In this document: in pieces, positions 36,034-46,141 of the stretch
How positions within the stretch are numbered: the stretch's first letter is position 1
Layout: the number at the start of each line of letters is the position of its first letter
DNA from: Moorena sp. SIO3I8
GTDB taxonomy: Bacteria > Cyanobacteriota > Cyanobacteriia > Cyanobacteriales > Coleofasciculaceae
Direction: 5' to 3'
NCBI RefSeq assembly: GCF_010692325.1
Contig: NZ_JAAHHW010000001.1
Span: forward strand, 1 to 64,000
Length of the DNA: 64,000 nt
Notes under the pieces: generated by a model
What the model was told of the DNA's origin: nothing
Seen by the model: only the letters and a program-made list of their open reading frames with translations
Databases searched by the model: none
Made by a program: the position numbers and the translations under genes

Positions 36034-37305
36034 TCAAACTTTATTCCCACTTTCCCGGTATTTTTTGAAGGCTAGGGTTACATTATGACCGCCGAACCCA
36101 AAGGAATTGGATAGCACTACTTCTACCATCTGCTGGCGACTATAATTGGGTACGTAATCCAAATCACATTCAGGGTCTGGGTTGTTCAAATTTATCGTTG
36201 GTGGAATCTGGTCATGGGCAATTGCCATCACTGAAGCCACTGCTTCAATGCCACCAGACCCTCCCAACAAATGACCTGTCATGGATTTGGTGGAGCTAAT
36301 TGCTACTTTATAGGCATGGTCTCCTAAAGCTTTTTTAATCGCTGCTGTTTCAGTTTTATCATTGGCAACTGTACTAGTCCCGTGGGCATTGATGTAGCTA
36401 ACCTGTTCGGCCGTCAAACCAGCATCCTTCATCGTCAGTGCTATAGCCCTGGCTGCTCCTTCGCCACCTGGTACAGGGGATGTGATGTGATGGGCATCAC
36501 AGGTCATGGCATAGCCAACGATTTCGGCATAAATTTTTGCTCCACGACTGAGGGCGTGTTCTAGTTCCTCTAGGATCAGAATCCCAGAACCTTCTCCCAT
36601 CACGAAGCCATTGCGAGCGATATCAAAAGGACAGCAAGCTGACTCAGGAGTATCGTTACGAGTAGATAAAGCTCGTGCTGATGCAAAACCCGCCATTGCT
36701 AGGGGAGTCACCGCCGCTTCAGCACCGCCACAAATCATGGCTTGGGCATAGCCTCGCTGGATTAAGCGAAACGCATCACCTACGGCATTAGACCCTGCGG
36801 CACAAGCAGTAACTGGGCAACTATTGGGTCCCTTCGCTCCCGTATGAATTCCTGTCTGACCAGCTGCCATGTTAGCAATCATCATCGGGATCATAAAAGG
36901 ACTACAGCGGTCAGGTCCACGTTTAATAAGAACTGTTTCCTGGTCTTCCAGTACCTTGAGACCACCGATACCAGTGCCAATCATTACACCGACCTGTTCT
37001 GCGTTCAGGTCATTGATCTCAAACTGGGCATCAGCTAATGCTTGCTTACTGGCAGAAACCGCCAATTGAGCAAAGCGGTCCATACGCTTTGCTTCCTTAC
37101 TCTTCATGTAGTCATGGGGATCAAAGCCCTTAACCTCACCAGCAATACGACAAGCGTGCTTGGAGGCATCAAATAAGGAAATTAAACCAATACCATTGCG
37201 TCCGTTTAACAACCCTCCCCAGTACTCAGCCACCGTGTTGCCTATTGGCGTAATTGCACCGAGACCTGTAACAACGACCCGTTTTTTATCAAAGTTTGTC
37301 ATCAT
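36034..37305 (-). CDS. fabF: Beta-ketoacyl-ACP synthase II
   Basis: 423 residues. Condensing enzyme of type II fatty acid synthesis. Active-site Cys in PVTACAAGSNAVGDA, His in NAHGTSTVANDKTE, and His in STKSMTGHLLGGSG. The start may be the first or second Met (MMTNFDKKRVVVTGLG). It lies 60 bp downstream of acpP on the same strand, the usual acpP-fabF operon. Full length and unremarkable. Confidence 0.98.
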   Translation of the reverse strand: MMTNFDKKRVVVTGLGAITPIGNTVAEYWGGLLNGRNGIGLISLFDASKHACRIAGEVKGFDPHDYMKSKEAKRMDRFAQLAVSASKQALADAQFEINDLNAEQVGVMIGTGIGGLKVLEDQETVLIKRGPDRCSPFMIPMMIANMAAGQTGIHTGAKGPNSCPVTACAAGSNAVGDAFRLIQRGYAQAMICGGAEAAVTPLAMAGFASARALSTRNDTPESACCPFDIARNGFVMGEGSGILILEELEHALSRGAKIYAEIVGYAMTCDAHHITSPVPGGEGAARAIALTMKDAGLTAEQVSYINAHGTSTVANDKTETAAIKKALGDHAYKVAISSTKSMTGHLLGGSGGIEAVASVMAIAHDQIPPTINLNNPDPECDLDYVPNYSRQQMVEVVLSNSFGFGGHNVTLAFKKYRESGNKV

Positions 37306-37365
37306 GCCATTAAAACTAGGCTTATCGACCGTGAACGCAGAACTTGCGGTAATAAATCAGGCTGA

Positions 37366-37623
37366 TTAAGCTGGAGTTTCTGCTCCTGCTCCTGCTTTTT
37401 CCCCAATGTAATCCACAGCCTTTTGAACAGTGTCGATCTTTTCCGCCGCTTCATCAGGGATTTCGATGTCGAAAGCTTCTTCTAACGCCATCACCAGTTC
37501 AACTGTGTCTAGGGAGTCAGCGCCCAGATCGTTGGCAAAGTTGGCTTCTGGGGTAACCTCGCTCGCCTCAACGTCCAACTGTTCTGAAACGATTCCCTGA
37601 ACTTTCTCGAAAATGTCGCTCAT
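37366..37623 (-). CDS. acpP: Acyl carrier protein
   Basis: 85 residues, acidic. The phosphopantetheine-attachment Ser is in [16 protein letters not shown]. An alanine/glycine-rich C-terminal tail ([11 protein letters not shown]) is a little longer than average. First gene of the acpP-fabF operon. Confidence 0.97.
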   Translation of the reverse strand: MSDIFEKVQGIVSEQLDVEASEVTPEANFANDLGADSLDTVELVMALEEAFDIEIPDEAAEKIDTVQKAVDYIGEKAGAGAETPA

Positions 37624-37758
37624 ATAAATATTCCTCAGCCTTTTTAGCTAGAACCTCTCAAGTACTACTTACTGATTTTATGGGTTTTCTGATCTTATCC
37701 GAAAGAGGTCTCATCTTGTAGGTAGGTAATAAGGCTTCAGAGCCTGACCCCACTTCCC

Positions 37759-37866
37759 TTAATCCTCGGCTTTGGTGCCTTTGTCCCCCGTGTCATCTAT
37801 ATTAATTTGCTCAAGACCCCAGAACTGCTTAGTTTCCACAACATTTGATGGTAACCCAAGAGACAT
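37759..37866 (-). CDS. Doubtful small ORF
   Basis: 35 codons, MSLGLPSNVVETKQFW then a polar acidic tail (DDTGDKGTKAED). A longer frame from a TTG at 37950 adds 28 residues of basic sequence. The tail looks like a real protein terminus, but the family is not recognised and the ribosome-binding site is poor. Confidence 0.25.
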   Translation of the reverse strand: MSLGLPSNVVETKQFWGLEQINIDDTGDKGTKAED

Positions 37867-38330
37867 CCTTAGGAATTGTACACCAAACCTCAAAAAACCG
37901 CTCCTTTTCTCCTCACATGACCGTTGCCTTCCGAGACTTGACCCAGCCAAACTTTAGAGCTTCATGGACATAATTTCAACATCGTCCCTTGGAATTTGAG
38001 TTTCTGGCATCCGAGCTAACCCTGTTAATTCACGATGGTCGATCTTGTAAATTTGAAGTTTTTTTGTATTTTTGTCAAGCTAATCAAACAAAACTTTACA
38101 AAAAGCCGTGATTAGCGGGAAGCTGATTTATCAAGCCTTCCTTTGGGTTTGACGGAGTTGCGATCGCAGCCATCGCGCCGACAGTATCGGTATGAATACT
38201 GAATACATAATTATACCAATTCTTAAGTTATACCAATTCTTAGTGCTCACACGACTACACATTCATTGGATCTGACTATCTGACCATCTGACCATCTGCA
38301 TCTGTAGTCCTACTTTGAAGAATTGGTACT

Positions 38331-38528
38331 ATATCATTTCAGGATAATTACCCTTAATAAAAATCTCCCCTATCTCCCCATCTTCCCCTCCTGGGAGGGG
38401 TTAGGGGTGGGTTCCCATCTCCCCATCTCCCCATCTTCCCCTCCTGGGAGGGGTTAGGGGTGGGTTCCCACCCTCCCCACCCTTCCAACGCTCTCCTTAA
38501 TTATGGGTATTCAAGCAGAGTTGATATT
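38331..38528. mobile_element. Palindromic element with CCCCATCT core
   Basis: Left arm ATATCATTTCAGGATAATTA... (from 38331) and right arm ATTATGGGTATTCAAGCAGA... (to 38528) are imperfect inverted repeats. The core carries two ~52-bp direct copies built of CCCCATCT and a CCTCCTGGGAGGGG palindrome. Same family as 54237-54356. Confidence 0.65.
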
Positions 38529-38749
38529 AGTTGATGGGCTAACTAACCAATCCCTACTAAAAGGGCAGCAGTAAAAAATTTTTGTTTGATCAAGATGAGC
38601 TTTTCAAAATACACGACTTCGGTGAAATTCCTCGTAAGATCAGTTTTGGAATGAGTTAGCTCAGTTAGCTCAATTATGTATTTACACGGTTGTCGTGCTA
38701 GGTCAAGTTGATCCTAAAATTGATGTAATCACTTAACAAGGAAAGTCTC

Positions 38750-39414
38750 ATGAATTCAAGTATTATTTTTTGGTTATTCAGCTGGTTTTTATTGGCAATT
38801 TATGATTATCCAACCAAAAACAATACTATCAAAGATAGCCATCAAATCCAAAATTTATTAATTTATTGTTTTTTTTTATTTTCAATAACTATGAAGCCAT
38901 TGAACAAGATCTAAATTTGGCTAATGATAAAATCAAGTGGCTGGACTATGAACTTAAAGAAAGTCATCAGCAAATCATCGGGATAATCAATAAGTTTATT
39001 GTAGTTAATAACTCCTTAAGGAGGTTGCATAAAAAAAATGTCTCACTCCAAGAGAGGGTTGAACAGCTGGAGCTGGAAAAGCAGGCTTTTCTTGAAGAGC
39101 TTGATGGGGGAGTAGAAACTTCAAATTGGGATTATCAAGCCTGGGAGTTGATGGTACAGAAAACCAAAGGAATAATTGTGGAGCTAAACCAAGTCAAGAC
39201 GGAAGTTAAATCACTCCTAAGACAAAACAAACAATTGGCATGGGATAAAGCATGCTTAGAAAAGCAACTTGAATTGGAGAGGGCAGAAAATCAATGCCTG
39301 ACTATGGAAAAACAACAACTAAAGCAGCAAAAAAGTATCTTGGCAGGGAAACTGAGACAGAAGCATCTTGAAACTCAATCCCTACTCACTGAAATTGAAG
39401 CACTAAAGATGTAA
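38750..39414 (+). pseudogene. Coiled-coil protein gene split by a T9 run
   Basis: ATG 38750 has AAGGAAAG upstream and reads MNSSIIFWLFSWFLLAIYDY (a signal-like helix). It continues 54 codons and terminates after overlapping the next frame at a run of nine T's (38869-38877). From there another frame, open to 39414, gives NNYEAIEQDLNLANDKIKWL and ~170 residues of heptad-rich coiled coil with Gln/Glu/Lys. That second frame has only a TTG start at 38866 inside the run. One inserted or deleted T would join them into a membrane-anchored coiled-coil protein of ~220 residues. No family recognised. Confidence 0.55.
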
Positions 39415-39814
39415 AAACCAAGATGTGTTGATGATAAATTTTGATCACTCTACAAGCTTAAAGCAGGACAGTGACGGTCATGAGTAATATCGTGTCCGGT
39501 TGACTACTTATCATTCTGGGGTTTTAGTTAATTGAAAATTGAAAATTGAAAATGGTCAATCAACAATTAACAATTAACAATTAACAATTAACAAGTCATG
39601 GGCATAGGATCAACCATTTTATAAGTGATTAACCGGACTTAATCTTACCACTTACTAATTTCTAATTATTGACTCTACCAGGTTAATTTAGTAGCCGAAT
39701 AGTACCACAACACATTTGATAGTTAAGTGACCCTTGAGCATACACAGAAAAACCAGGCAATAGCCAAGACAAAATACACAATGGTGATGGGTATAGGTGA
39801 TGGGTATAATTTAT
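39415..39814. other. Intergenic stretch upstream of pyk's 3' end, with palindromic element
   Basis: No gene. 39487-39643 is a palindromic element (separate entry); the rest is A/T-rich. Confidence 0.5.
39487..39643. repeat. Palindromic element with ATTGAAA/CAATTAA cores
   Basis: Left arm ATATCGTGTCCGGTTGACTA... (39487-39511) and right arm ATAAGTGATTAACCGGACTT... (39621-39643) are imperfect inverted repeats matching those at 8718. The core has three ATTGAAA and four CAATTAA heptamers. Confidence 0.75.
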
Positions 39815-41596
39815 TCAAGTCATTAGTAACCCGTCAGTGGGGCTAGCCCCAAGGGTACCAGAATAAACTAAACCCCGCTGTGTGTCCAGAGTCAAAATTG
39901 CCCCATCCCGAATCAATTGGGTCGCATTCTTTACCCCCACAATTACTGGCACACCCAAGCGTAAGCCAATCACTGCTGCATGGCTAGTTATACTATCTTC
40001 CTCAGTGATAATTCCTGCTGCCTTGCGAATAACTTCCACAAATTTGGCATTGGTGGAAGGAGCGACTAGGATTTCTCCGTGGTTGAAGTTAGGTAGATCA
40101 CCATCAGTGTCAGCCACCCGAGCAACACCACTTACTGATCCCTGACCAATACCAACTCCCTGACCCAAAACTGCTTTGACTAACTCTACTTTAATTAAGT
40201 CTGTTGACCCAGCCACACCTTGGATTGTCCCCGCCGTCATGACCACCAAATCTCTTTCTGTTAGAAGCTGTTTTTCCTGAGCCACGCTGATTGCGGCTTG
40301 GAAGGTCTGACCAGTTGAGGGTAAATCCAGGACTAACAAAGGTCTGACCCCCCAAACTAGCTGGAGTTGTCGAGCCACATCTACATGGGGTGTTACTGCT
40401 AATATGGGAGTCTGGGGTCGGAATTTAGAAACATTCCGTGCTGTAGCACCAGTTTTGGTCAGAGTCATGATGGCTGCTGCGTCTAACTGCTCCGCAATGT
40501 GACCAACTGCCTGGGATATAGCATTGGGAATGGAACGGCTGGTGTCACGAGCATTACCGATAATCTGTTCTTGCTCAATGCGCACCGCAACCGTGCCCAT
40601 GGTCTTTACAGCTTCTACTGGGTATTTACCAACAGCTGTTTCGTTAGAGAGCATGACTGCATCAGTGCCATCAAGGATAGCATTAGCTACGTCAGAAACC
40701 TCTGCACGAGTTGGTCGGGGTGAGTGAACCATACTGTCCAACATTTGAGTGGCAGTGATGACTGGGATTCCCCGTCGATTGGCTGAGGCAATCAGTCGCT
40801 TTTGTAAGATTGGTACATCCTCTGCTGGCAGTTCTACCCCTAAGTCACCCCTAGCAACCATCACCCCATCGCACAGGGAGATAATTGCCTCCATTTGCTC
40901 AATGGCTTCATGCTTTTCAATTTTGGCAACGACGGGTACCTGCTTGCCAGCACTGTTAATCAGTTCTTTGATTTCTAATATGTCCTGAGGATTACGAACA
41001 AAGGAGAGTGCTACCCAATCCACACCTTGATCCAAACCAAACATTAAATCTCGTCGGTCTTTATCGGTTAGAGCTTTGATGGATAGGTAGACACCAGGGA
41101 AGTTAACTCCCTTGTTATTTGAGAGGGGTCCACCGACGGTAACGGTACAGTGCAAGGCTCGTTGCTCTCGGTCTACCTCATCTACCCGCATCTCAACTTT
41201 GCCATCATCTAATAGGATGGTGGCTCCCGCAGGCACTTCGTCCGCTAGGGGTTCGTAGGTAACTGAACTGATTTCCTGTTTACCAACCATGGATTTGCTG
41301 GTTAAGGTGAAGCGATCGCCATTGTTGACAACAATGGAACCGTTTTCAAACCGCCCCAAGCGAATTTTCGGTCCTTGCAAGTCTTGCAGGATCGCTACAG
41401 GCTGATTGAGTTCAAAGGCCGTCTGGCGAATCAGGCGAATATTGCGCTGATGGTCTTCGTGGGTGCCATGGGAAAAGTTAAGTCGTAAAGTGGTGGCACC
41501 AGCTTGAATTAGTGCCTTGAGAACATCTGGGCTATTGCTCGCAGGGCCAATTGTGGCAACAATCTTTGTCCGACGTAGGGAATTTGGCGATTGCAT
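39815..41596 (-). CDS. pyk: Pyruvate kinase with C-terminal PEP-utilising domain
   Basis: 593 residues. Glycolytic enzyme converting PEP and ADP to pyruvate and ATP. N-terminus TKIVATIGPASNSPDVLKAL; active-site signature VVAKIEKHEAIEQMEAII; MVARGDLGVELP; MLDSMVHSPRPTRAEVSDVANA. Longer than the E. coli enzyme: residues ~480-590 form an extra domain with the swivelling PEP-utiliser signature (GIITEEDSITSHAAVIGLRL), as in bacillus and cyanobacterial type II pyruvate kinases. Monocistronic. Confidence 0.97.
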   Translation of the reverse strand: MQSPNSLRRTKIVATIGPASNSPDVLKALIQAGATTLRLNFSHGTHEDHQRNIRLIRQTAFELNQPVAILQDLQGPKIRLGRFENGSIVVNNGDRFTLTSKSMVGKQEISSVTYEPLADEVPAGATILLDDGKVEMRVDEVDREQRALHCTVTVGGPLSNNKGVNFPGVYLSIKALTDKDRRDLMFGLDQGVDWVALSFVRNPQDILEIKELINSAGKQVPVVAKIEKHEAIEQMEAIISLCDGVMVARGDLGVELPAEDVPILQKRLIASANRRGIPVITATQMLDSMVHSPRPTRAEVSDVANAILDGTDAVMLSNETAVGKYPVEAVKTMGTVAVRIEQEQIIGNARDTSRSIPNAISQAVGHIAEQLDAAAIMTLTKTGATARNVSKFRPQTPILAVTPHVDVARQLQLVWGVRPLLVLDLPSTGQTFQAAISVAQEKQLLTERDLVVMTAGTIQGVAGSTDLIKVELVKAVLGQGVGIGQGSVSGVARVADTDGDLPNFNHGEILVAPSTNAKFVEVIRKAAGIITEEDSITSHAAVIGLRLGVPVIVGVKNATQLIRDGAILTLDTQRGLVYSGTLGASPTDGLLMT

Positions 41597-41865
41597 AAAC
41601 GTGAAAGGGATTAGGTTGGTTTCCCGAACAACACCTTAGCATGGCACATTACTGTTTTTTGTTTGATATTAAGTTTTCCTAAATATCTTTACAAAGACTT
41701 GTCATTAGTCATTAGTTATTAGTACCAAGCCAGGTTTAATAAGATTCGGTAAACATTCCCCAATCTACACTAAGTCCGGTTAGTAGGGGATGAATTTCCA
41801 GGCAAAAAATTTTTGTTCTAATCAAGTTGTAATCAATAAGATATTCCGGCTTAGTCGAAGGTACT

Positions 41866-43242
41866 TCACGGGTTACTATTGCGGTATTGGATCCGGTAAA
41901 TGCGGTTGTTGGCTTCTTCTGTAACTAACAGACTGCCATCTTTTAGCACCAGCAACCCAACTGGACGTCCCCAAGTGGTTGGTCCTGAGGAATCGATTAG
42001 AAAACCAGTCAGAAAATCTTCATAGTAGCCTAATGGTCGTCTATCAGTTTTAAAGGGAACAAAGACAACCTTGTAACCGGTGCCTCGGTTACGATTCCAA
42101 GAGCCACGAAACGCTACAAAGGCACCGTTACGATACTTTTCTGGAAAGGTCTGTCCATCATAAAATTGTAATCCTAGTGCTGCTGAGTGCGATTGGAATA
42201 AAACATCGGGAGTTCGGGTTTGGGCAACCAGTTCAGGTTTAATGCTTTGACCATTGGTGGTTTGACGGGGATCGATCAGATGGGGGGCTAAATAGGCATA
42301 GGGCCAACCATAGAATTCCCCTTGGCGAATACGGGTGAAGTAATCAGGAACTAGGTCATCTCCGATCAGATCTCGTTCATTGACAGTAGTGTAAAGTTCA
42401 CCAGTAATTGGGTGAAAGTCTAGGCCGACAGGATTACGTAAGCCATAGGCAAAGGTCTGTTGGTTTGAGCCGTCCAGGTTCATCACCTGTACCGATGCTC
42501 GGGGTAGGGGTTCCCTATCGACATTAGACCGTGAACCAATCGAGACGTAGATTTTGTTTAGGTTGGGAGATACTACCACATTGCGGGTCCAATGCTGGTT
42601 GTAGCCACCACCAGGAAGGTCAGCAATTTTTTGACCTTTGCCAGTAAGTTGCTCTTGACCTTTTGTGTAGGGAAAGCGGAGTACAGCATTAGTGTTGCCC
42701 AAGAAGAAGTATTGATCAGCAAAGGCCATGCCAAAGGGAATATTTAACCCATTACTAGCACTAGCAAAGGTTTTTTTGACATCAGCAACTCCATCACCAT
42801 TGCTGTCGCGCAATAAACGAATACGATTTGCCCGAGTTTCTGTGACCAAGATATCCCCAGTGGGAGTAAGTGCTAGCCAGCGGGGACGGTCTAATCCATC
42901 AGCAAATACGTTCACTTGGAAACCCGCTGGTACTTTTAGGCTTGGGTTGGATGGCACTGCTACCACATTTGGAGGTCGAGAGGCGCTAGTAGTAGCAAAG
43001 GGTTGGGGTAAATCCTTCAGGGTAATTTTAATCGGTTGGGGTGTCAGAGGTTTGGTATCGATTAGGGTTTTTGTCAATAAAGCATTTGTTTGTGTAGGTG
43101 CCTGAGCAATTTGGGGAGATTCCTCAGACGAGGACTTTTGTAAAATCGGTGCAGCAGGTGCTTGAGTTGAGGTGCTGGTTGAAGCACAGGCTACTACCGT
43201 AGTCATCAGCAGTTGCAGGATCAGGAAACGTGGGAAATTCAT
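41866..43242 (-). CDS. Secreted PQQ-type sugar dehydrogenase-like lipoprotein
   Basis: 458 residues from ATG 43242 (an earlier in-frame ATG at 43281 adds 13 residues before the signal). Lipobox-like LLMTTVVACAS at the end of a signal peptide points to a membrane-anchored lipoprotein. A six-bladed propeller of the sorbosone/glucose dehydrogenase type has RANRIRLLRDSNGDGVAD, GLNIPFGMAF, GYNQHWTRNVVVSP, GLRNPVGLDFHPITGELY, GWPYAYL and GYYEDFLTGF. Some members use PQQ; whether this one does is unknown. The C-terminal blade ends NNRIYRIQYR. Confidence 0.85.
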   Translation of the reverse strand: MNFPRFLILQLLMTTVVACASTSTSTQAPAAPILQKSSSEESPQIAQAPTQTNALLTKTLIDTKPLTPQPIKITLKDLPQPFATTSASRPPNVVAVPSNPSLKVPAGFQVNVFADGLDRPRWLALTPTGDILVTETRANRIRLLRDSNGDGVADVKKTFASASNGLNIPFGMAFADQYFFLGNTNAVLRFPYTKGQEQLTGKGQKIADLPGGGYNQHWTRNVVVSPNLNKIYVSIGSRSNVDREPLPRASVQVMNLDGSNQQTFAYGLRNPVGLDFHPITGELYTTVNERDLIGDDLVPDYFTRIRQGEFYGWPYAYLAPHLIDPRQTTNGQSIKPELVAQTRTPDVLFQSHSAALGLQFYDGQTFPEKYRNGAFVAFRGSWNRNRGTGYKVVFVPFKTDRRPLGYYEDFLTGFLIDSSGPTTWGRPVGLLVLKDGSLLVTEEANNRIYRIQYRNSNP

Positions 43243-43290
43243 GGTCAGGACCAAAGGGTGATTTGGGATTGATCGTGACATCCTCCTACA

Positions 43291-43601
43291 CTAACGCTTC
43301 GCGTATAGTGTAGGCTTCCCATCTTCACAAACGGGTATTCCTGCCCAAAGCCACTTATCTAGGATTTCTCCCCCGACAGATCGACTATTTGACAGGCGGT
43401 TTCCATTTCCCGAATTGTCCACGGGTACTAATTCCAATCCTCGCCATCTAATCACCTGAGCAGCTGCATGATCTCTGTGGGCTGTGTAGCCGCATTCAGG
43501 ACATTTATGCTCTCTAACGCTCAAATCTTTCTTCACTGTGGCCTGACACTCAGGGCAAGTCTGACTAGTTCCACGGGGGTCTACTCGTTTAAAGTAGTCG
43601 G
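43291..43601 (-). CDS. tnpB: tnpB 3' exon (zinc finger and RuvC-III)
   Basis: Reads DYFKRVDPRGTSQTCPECQA, then HKCPECGYTAHRDHAAAQVI: the four zinc-finger cysteines and the last RuvC Asp (HRD). An in-frame ATG inside the intron (frame 43623) makes it look like a separate gene, but the protein homology starts at the intron border. The first two exon bases (43601-43600) complete a Ser codon begun by the last T of the 5' exon, so splicing restores the frame. Confidence 0.85.
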
Positions 43602-46141
43602 GTAAGGTGAGAAATGTTACCATCTCTCCCTCCCCTAAGAACCGGACTTGAGACTTTCATACTCATCCGGCTCAAGCCTAATCAGGTATCCTGGTGAAGC
43701 TTCTTATGTTTGGCTTTGTGACAGTGACTATGTAGAATCTGTAGATTCTTAGTTTCACTGTTTCCGCCTCGCTTGATAGGTATGGTATGATGTACCTCGA
43801 AGTTATCATCGAGTTCGATAGGTAGATTGCAAATAGGACATATCCCTTTTTGGTGAATATATACCTTTTCGTATTTGCTACCTTTGGTAAATTTGGACTT
43901 CCCCCATTTAGTCTTCCTTTTCTTCCAATATTCTTTTAGGTCAGGGTCAAAGGGGGATGAGTTTCCTTTTACCTTTTCAAATCTGATAATAGGTACATCT
44001 TTGGCTGCGTTGACTAGGATTTCCTCTTTCTTTCTTTTTCCACTTGATATGGTGAAGAAGTTCAAGGTATCTTTGTCAATGGTTTTGAAGTATTTCCTCT
44101 TAATCCACTTCCAGGCTTTCTTTGGATGTTGTCTCTTTAGATACCTGTATATGGAATTGAGAATTTTATACCTTACATTGTTGAATGTTTTCTTGGAGCA
44201 TACGAATCTGTAATAGTTTAGCCATCCTCTAATCTTCGGATTTAGCTTTTTGATTACATCTTCTGTATTTAGTGCCCTAGCTTCATTCTTGAGTATGCTA
44301 CGAATTTCCTTTAAGAATCTCTTAACTTCTTCCTTGTCAGGTGTTATTATACATGAATAGCATATTTCCTCCCTGATTTTGGCGTTTGGGGTCGGGATTC
44401 TTATAGCATTTGGTTTTAGATTTTTAAGCATTTTTCGTGCTTTATTCTTGTACCTCTTGCTATCTAATCTCAGGGTTTTTGTCTTTCTTTGTTGAATCTG
44501 GAACCCCAGGAAGGAAAAACCTTCTTCTATTATGTTTCTGATTTTGGTCTTTTCTCTGTTGAGTTCCAGCCCCCTTTTTCTTAGCCATTTTTCTACTCTG
44601 GGGATTATTTCTTCCAGGTTTTATTTTGTTTGGCTGGTGATTACGAAGTCATCTGCGTATCTAGCAAATCTGTATTTATCTACCTCCTTTTTCTTATTTA
44701 TGGTTTTCCCTCTACTTCGAGTTGTGTAATCTATCTTACATTTTTCGGATATGACTTCTTGGAGTCCATCGAGGGCTATATTTGCGCTTTTGTGGGCTGA
44801 TGATTCCGCCTTGGGGTGTTCCTGAGTTGGTTGGATGGAATATCCTGTTATCCACGTATCCACATTTTAGCCATTTCTTGATTAGACTTCTTTTCGGTAG
44901 TCCTTCCAATTTATCCATGATGAAGCCATGAGATATATTGTCAAATGCTCCTTTAATATCTGCATCAAGAACCCAGTGGTGTGAGCTACCCTTTTTGAGG
45001 CCAGTGAACACTTCTTGGATGGCGTCGTGACAGCTTCTTCCAGGTCTGAATCCGTAACTATTGGGTTCAAAGCTTACCTCGAATACTGGTTCATATGCCA
45101 TTTTTATTATGGCTTGACCTATTCGGTCTTTTATGGTTGGTATTCCTAAGGGTCTTTTCTTCCCATTTGATTTAGGTATATAGACTCTCTTGGTGGGGCT
45201 TACTTCATTCCAGTTCCAGTTTTTCATTAGTCGGTTTTTCTCTTTGGTTTTGATGGCTACATAACCGTCTATTCCTGGAGTGTTCCTTCCTTTGTTTTTA
45301 ACCGTAACTGTCTGTATTGCTAAGGCTAATGCTGACTTGCTATTTATAATTAGTTTCATCAGATTTTTCACCTTATCCCATCCGCTGCCTTTTAGTTGAG
45401 CTTCTTTGGTTGCCCTGAATATTCTTCTTTGAAGTTTGAGAACCTGTTTATTGATGACTTTCCAGTCTATCTCAGTCCAGTCCCAGACTCCAGTACCAGT
45501 ATTGGTTCTACTTTTCATCGGGGTGAGTCTCTATTCCTCAATTCTTGGAACATTCTGATTAGACCAACCTGACGTCTGCTACCTCTCGGTATGATTCATA
45601 GGAATCTATATGTCCGGTTATGATTTCCCGTTGACTTTCGTCGTGACATCATTTGCTTTTTCAGGTCTCCTACTCCCTGTCAACCCTGGGCTTCTTTTGC
45701 AATCCGCTTTGCCATTTATTGGCGGTTGAAATTTCAGGGGTTACCGTGTTCATCAAGTGAAGTTTTCGATATCCCTTTAGGTTCATCCTTTGCTCCGGAG
45801 TTCTTCGTTGCATCAGATTGAGAAGGACACAATCCCCAATCACTTATTATCGAACTCGGTGCCCTTTTGGCTACAGTGTTTCAATCACGTTTCACTGTTC
45901 AAGCGTTACGAAGCTTTTATAGATGTTCACTTTCGTTAACCATTGGGTATCTTCCTGCTAGCACTTGCGGCGGTGTGATTCCGACCTTGGGTGCTACTTC
46001 CTGTATTTCTACAGGACTTTATCGAGAATCTGCACTCAGGTTCCGATTACTCTTCCCCCCTCATCTCGGCAGGCTGGAGGATGCACTCTCCAGAAAGCCA
46101 TTTCAGGCTTTGGTTCAACTTGACGCTTTCACGTCGCGCAC
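43602..46141 (-). other. Group II intron (bacterial, CL-type)
   Basis: The 5' end is GTGCGCGACG (46141 downward), matching the GUGYG rule. Domain V begins GAGCCGGATGAG and closes CTCAAGTCCGGTTC (about 43634-43669). Domain VI, GGGAGAGATG-GTAA-CATTTCTCACC (43606-43629), pairs fully with one bulged A. The 3' end is AC (43603-43602). Between 46141 and 45518 lies ~620 nt for domains I-III; the ORF lies in domain IV. It is inserted in the sense orientation in tnpB. The RNA core looks splicing-competent, but the encoded protein is broken. Confidence 0.9.
43682..45518 (-). pseudogene. Decayed intron-encoded reverse transcriptase/maturase with HNH domain
   Basis: Three overlapping pieces. 45518-44736 holds RT motifs 0-4 up to NSGTPQGGIISP, then shifts frame. 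44863-44621 resumes with ANIALDGLQEV and the catalytic RYADDFVITSQTK, then stops at TAA 44621-44623 in frame with the rest. 44620-43682 continues with NLEEIIPRVEKWLRKRGLEL, thumb/X domain (IRGWLNYYRFV) and an HNH endonuclease (CPICNLPIELDDNFEVHH). So one frameshift near 44790 and one nonsense codon inactivate it. Domain order is normal for group II intron proteins; nothing else is missing. Confidence 0.9.

Larger units (their letters stand above)
37624..38749. other. Gene-poor stretch with a palindromic element
   Basis: Contains a doubtful 35-codon frame (37759-37866), a long A/T-rich section, repeated CTGACCATCTGACCATCTG units near 38275, and the palindromic element at 38331-38528. Nothing else is convincing. 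Confidence 0.5.
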
